Shown here: positions 5,630 to 8,658 of the stretch, piece after piece | Position numbering within the stretch: the stretch's first letter is position 1 | How the letters are laid out: each line of letters starts with the position of its first letter | DNA from: Robiginitomaculum sp. | GTDB taxonomy: Bacteria > Pseudomonadota > Alphaproteobacteria > Caulobacterales > Maricaulaceae | Length of the DNA stretch: 8,658 bases | Assembly (NCBI GenBank): GCA_026982235.1 | Contig: JALSHM010000444.1 | Coordinates: 1 to 8,658 of the forward strand | Reading direction: 5' to 3' | Translations under genes and position numbers: made by a program | The notes under the pieces: model-generated | Told to the model about the DNA's origin: nothing | Database searches by the model: none | The model's input: only the letters and a program-made list of their open reading frames with translations

Positions 5630-8600
5630 ATGGGTAAATACAAAGACTTATTTGAAAAAAATAATCCTTGTATCTACACAATGCCGTCCGGTGAGCCTTT
5701 CTTACGTAATCTGGCGATTGGCCTGAGATCATCCCTCGGTGAGGATTTATCCAAAGCTTTGATCTTACTACCAACTCGCCGCGCCGTGCGGGCTTTGGCG
5801 GATGAATTTGTCAAGCTTTCAACCGGGCGGGCAACCCTGTTACCGCTCATGCGCCCCCTGGCTGATATGGATGAAAACGAGCCACCATTTACCACGGGCA
5901 ATCTGGATTTCGAAATCCCCCCCGCCATTGACCCCGTGCGGCACCGCTTTGAGCTGGCTAAATTGGTGGCCGCAAAAATGGCGCATGAAGGCCCAGAATC
6001 AGGAATGGCGCCAGACGCGGCCAGCGCCTTGGCCATGACCGAACCCTTAGCTCGCTTGCTGGCTGATTTGGCCATGGAAGAATTGGACGTAAGCGCCTTC
6101 ACCAAATTAGATGACAGGCTTGGTGACTTGGCGCAGCATTTCCAATTTGCGTCAGAATTTGCCAAAATTGTCACCAAATATTGGCCGCAATATCTAAAGG
6201 ACAACGGGCTAACAGAACCTATGGCGCGGCGTGTGACACTCCTCAATAAAGCCGCAGAACTTTGGCAAGAAAGTCCGCCCGATCATCCGGTTATCATTGC
6301 CGGTTCCACAGGCACTTTAAAGGCAACGGCGCGGCTGATTAAAACCGTAGCCGCCCTGCCCCAAGGCCTGATAATTCTCCCCGGCCTCGACACCCATATT
6401 GACGAGATTGATGTTTGGGATAAAATTGACGACCAACACCCGCAGGCTTCTCTTAAAAATCTGTTGGAAATATTGGAAATTGACCGTGGGGCAGTGCCCA
6501 CATGGCCGGGCGTAAAAACCGAAGGGGCCGCCGCTATGCGGGCGCGTATCTTGTCCCATGCCCTCATTCCGGCCAGTTCCACCTATGATTGGCCCGCCCG
6601 CATTGCCCGTATCGCCAAAAGCACGGGCAATGAAAATGCGATCAGCGAGGGCTTAGACGGACTTTCTCTCATAGAAGCCCGCACCGCAGAGGAAGAAGCT
6701 AGCGTTATCGCGCTCATCATGCGCGAAACCCTTGAACATGCGGGCAAGACATGTGCGCTCGTTACCCCCGACCCGTCCTTGGCCAGGCGGGTGCGGGCGA
6801 AGCTTTCACGCTGGCATATCGAAGTTGACAGCTCAGCTGGTGAACCCTTGGAAGAAACCGGGCACGGTGCGTTTATGACGCTAAGTCTAGAAGCTGCCCT
6901 AGACATGTTCGACCCCATTGCCCTATCGGCCTTGGTCAAGCACAGCCTGTTTAATATGGACGAAAATGCCCGCAAGAAATGGGACATATTAGAAGCCGCA
7001 GTCTTACGCGGCACACGGCCAAAATCACTGGATGCCATTGCCGAGCGCTTGGACAAAATTGCCGCGCGCAAACATATTGAACCAGACACATATTTACGCA
7101 ATGAATTTACGTTTCTGAAAACACTCCACACCGCCCTTACCCCCTTACATGAAATGCTCAGGACAAAAACTGATGCGGCTTTGTTGGCCAAAACCCATAC
7201 GGAATTATTAGAAACCCTTGCAGGTGGTGCAGCTAATTTATGGCGTGGGGAATCCGGCGAAAAATCGGCGCAACTCATGGAGGAATTACTCGAACACGGC
7301 GACTTGCTCGCGCCCATGAACGGCGACACCTATGCCCGCCTATTGTCCCACCTTATGCGCGGGCGGGTGGCGCGGCCACGCTTTGGCACCGAAGATCGCT
7401 TGCAAATCTTAGGCCCGCTGGAAGCCAGAATGCTAGAGGCAGATACGGTTATCCTTGGCGGCCTTAATGAGGGCGTTTGGCCGGCTCACCCCGCACCCCA
7501 TCCCGTTTTATCCCCTGGCATGCGCCAAGCCATCGGCCTATCCGCGCCAGAGCGTAGATTTGGATTAGCAGCCCATGATTTCGAGGCTTTAGCAGCAAAA
7601 CCTCATGTCATTCTTACCCGCGCAGAACGCGGAGACGACGACCTTTGCGTACAATCCCGATGGCTTTGGCGGCTGACAACATTGGTGCGCGGCGCCCTTG
7701 GTAAGGCGGCAGAAAATGCCCTAAAACCAGACAAACCCTGGCTAGATTGGGCGCGCGCACTGGATGCAAGTGACGGCACACCAACACCAGCAGAACGCCC
7801 AGCGCCCTGCCCGCCCCTTGACAAACGCTGGCCCAAGAAACGCGGACTTTCGGTCACGCGGATTAAAACATGGGTGCGCGATCCATATGCGATTTATGCG
7901 CAGAATATTTTAGGCCTGCGCGTTCTTGACCCTCTCGATCAAACCCTAGGCGGACGTGAATTTGGGCTGGCCGTACATCGCGCCTTGGAGGACATTGACA
8001 ATGCCAGCCCTGAGCGCACAGCAAAACTTCTAAAACAAGAATTGGTCAAGGCAGGTTATGCAGATCACAACTTTGCCCGTATGCATGTGCGGATAAATGC
8101 CTTGGCCGAATGGGTCGTAGATTGGGCGCGGCAACGCAAAGAAAATGGCTGGACTAAAGTCGCTATAGAGAAAAAAGGTGTACTGGAATTTCCAACCATA
8201 AGCGGCGCCCCTTTTATCCTAACAGGCATCGCCGACCGCATAGAACGCAAGGGCACAGACACCGCTATCATTGATTATAAAACCGGTGCATATCCTACAT
8301 ACAAAGTAGTCCAAGCCGGGTTCGATCCGCAAATGCCTTTGCTCGGTATAATGTTGGGCTACGGCCAGCTTGGTAAACGCGCCGACGCTACGGATTATCT
8401 TTATGTCAAACCGGGCGACCGGGAGTATTCTTTGGTTACTGCGGTGCCTAAAAAATTCCCAAAAGACGCTGATGAATATGCCAGCGATGCCTTTGAAGCC
8501 CTGCAAAACTTGATTGCCCATTTCGACAGCCCGGATAGTCGGTATTATTCCCAACCCCGCGCCCAATATGAAAACCCTTATGGTGATTATGACCATTTGG

Positions 8601-8641
8601 CGCGGCGTCATGAATGGGCAATGGCTGAGGGCGAAACATGA
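5630..8641 (+). CDS. addB: Double-strand break repair protein AddB (alphaproteobacterial type)
   Basis: AddB is the second large subunit of the AddAB helicase-nuclease, which resects double-strand DNA ends for RecA-dependent recombination. At 1003 residues it has the usual length for this type. The N-terminal half is a degenerate helicase-like region with no visible Walker A GKT/GKS motif. A conserved block near 590-680 includes VILGGLNEGVWP (607-618) and SRWLWRL. The C-terminal RecB-family nuclease domain has His783 in AVHRALED, Asp869 in GIADRIE, Asp882 and Lys884 in IIDYKTG, and then a Gln-rich turn and QMPLLGIML. The Cys residues that hold an Fe-S cluster in Bacillus AddB are absent: VRDPYAIYA stands where the first would be, and the tail (YENPYGDYDHLARRHEW) has none. 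The start lies 2 bases after the murU stop, with GGAA upstream. The stop overlaps the addA start as ATGA. Confidence 0.96.
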   Translation: MGKYKDLFEKNNPCIYTMPSGEPFLRNLAIGLRSSLGEDLSKALILLPTRRAVRALADEFVKLSTGRATLLPLMRPLADMDENEPPFTTGNLDFEIPPAIDPVRHRFELAKLVAAKMAHEGPESGMAPDAASALAMTEPLARLLADLAMEELDVSAFTKLDDRLGDLAQHFQFASEFAKIVTKYWPQYLKDNGLTEPMARRVTLLNKAAELWQESPPDHPVIIAGSTGTLKATARLIKTVAALPQGLIILPGLDTHIDEIDVWDKIDDQHPQASLKNLLEILEIDRGAVPTWPGVKTEGAAAMRARILSHALIPASSTYDWPARIARIAKSTGNENAISEGLDGLSLIEARTAEEEASVIALIMRETLEHAGKTCALVTPDPSLARRVRAKLSRWHIEVDSSAGEPLEETGHGAFMTLSLEAALDMFDPIALSALVKHSLFNMDENARKKWDILEAAVLRGTRPKSLDAIAERLDKIAARKHIEPDTYLRNEFTFLKTLHTALTPLHEMLRTKTDAALLAKTHTELLETLAGGAANLWRGESGEKSAQLMEELLEHGDLLAPMNGDTYARLLSHLMRGRVARPRFGTEDRLQILGPLEARMLEADTVILGGLNEGVWPAHPAPHPVLSPGMRQAIGLSAPERRFGLAAHDFEALAAKPHVILTRAERGDDDLCVQSRWLWRLTTLVRGALGKAAENALKPDKPWLDWARALDASDGTPTPAERPAPCPPLDKRWPKKRGLSVTRIKTWVRDPYAIYAQNILGLRVLDPLDQTLGGREFGLAVHRALEDIDNASPERTAKLLKQELVKAGYADHNFARMHVRINALAEWVVDWARQRKENGWTKVAIEKKGVLEFPTISGAPFILTGIADRIERKGTDTAIIDYKTGAYPTYKVVQAGFDPQMPLLGIMLGYGQLGKRADATDYLYVKPGDREYSLVTAVPKKFPKDADEYASDAFEALQNLIAHFDSPDSRYYSQPRAQYENPYGDYDHLARRHEWAMAEGET

Positions 8642-8658
8642 GTGAAATGGATAACAAC
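8638..8658 (+). CDS. addA: Start of addA, helicase-nuclease subunit (7 codons visible)
   Basis: An ATG overlapping the addB stop (ATGA, 8638-8641) opens a frame of seven codons, MSEMDNN, to the window edge. The sequence alone is too short to identify. The call rests on the near-universal addB-addA order and on the overlap, which matches the coupling seen earlier in this operon. AddA would be the active UvrD-type helicase plus second nuclease of the AddAB complex. Confidence 0.72.

Noticed and set aside
5674..6246. Antisense open frame of 190 codons within the 5' part of addB
   Set aside because: Low-complexity Ser/Arg/Ala composition and no recognisable domain; explained by codon bias of addB on the other strand.
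6583..7329. Long antisense open frame of 248 codons within addB
   Set aside because: Ser/Ala/Arg-rich translation without family motifs, opposite a well-supported AddB coding frame; a typical shadow of a gene.
8219..8611. Antisense open frame of 130 codons over the AddB nuclease domain
   Set aside because: The + strand here encodes the conserved nuclease motifs, and the antisense product has no motif I recognise.
1..8658. tRNA genes, CRISPR arrays, insertion sequences or prophage genes
   Set aside because: No cloverleaf-like segments, regularly spaced repeats, transposase motifs or terminal inverted repeats were seen by eye on either strand.

Overview
The window looks like a stretch of alphaproteobacterial chromosome. 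The strongest evidence is the + strand block tsaE - amgK-like kinase - murU-like nucleotidyltransferase - addB - addA, a gene order I know from Alphaproteobacteria. AddB is also of the type without iron-sulfur cysteines, and the adrenodoxin-type ferredoxin and MAPEG protein fit such a host. Base composition is fairly balanced, not the very GC-rich pattern of many members of the class. I cannot name a genus from the sequence alone.

Left part (1-2009): a short minus-strand operon encodes a DsrE2-like protein followed by a TusA-like sulfur carrier that runs off the left edge. Together they look like a cytoplasmic sulfur-relay module. Divergent from it, across about 160 bases, is a stand-alone histone-deacetylase/AcuC family gene with a complete zinc-site and catalytic set.

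Middle part (2010-3272, all minus strand): a four-helix MAPEG membrane protein, the C-terminal remnant of an alpha/beta hydrolase, and a [2Fe-2S] ferredoxin. The hydrolase remnant lacks its nucleophile half, has no usable start, and carries Asn where the acid Asp of the family is expected. It is probably decaying. The histone-deacetylase and MAPEG genes converge on a small hairpin.

Right part (3393-8658, all + strand): a tight operon in which tsaE, the kinase and the nucleotidyltransferase are joined by overlapping stop/start codons, addB follows after 2 bases, and addB overlaps the start of addA. The operon combines t6A tRNA modification (TsaE), probable peptidoglycan amino-sugar recycling (AmgK/MurU) and double-strand-break repair (AddAB). 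Its first gene is divergent from the ferredoxin gene, and a perfect ATTGCAA-N5-TTGCAAT palindrome lies between them.

I saw no tRNA, rRNA, CRISPR array, insertion sequence or phage gene. No clearly new system stands out. The most unusual items are the decayed hydrolase and the two intergenic palindromes.
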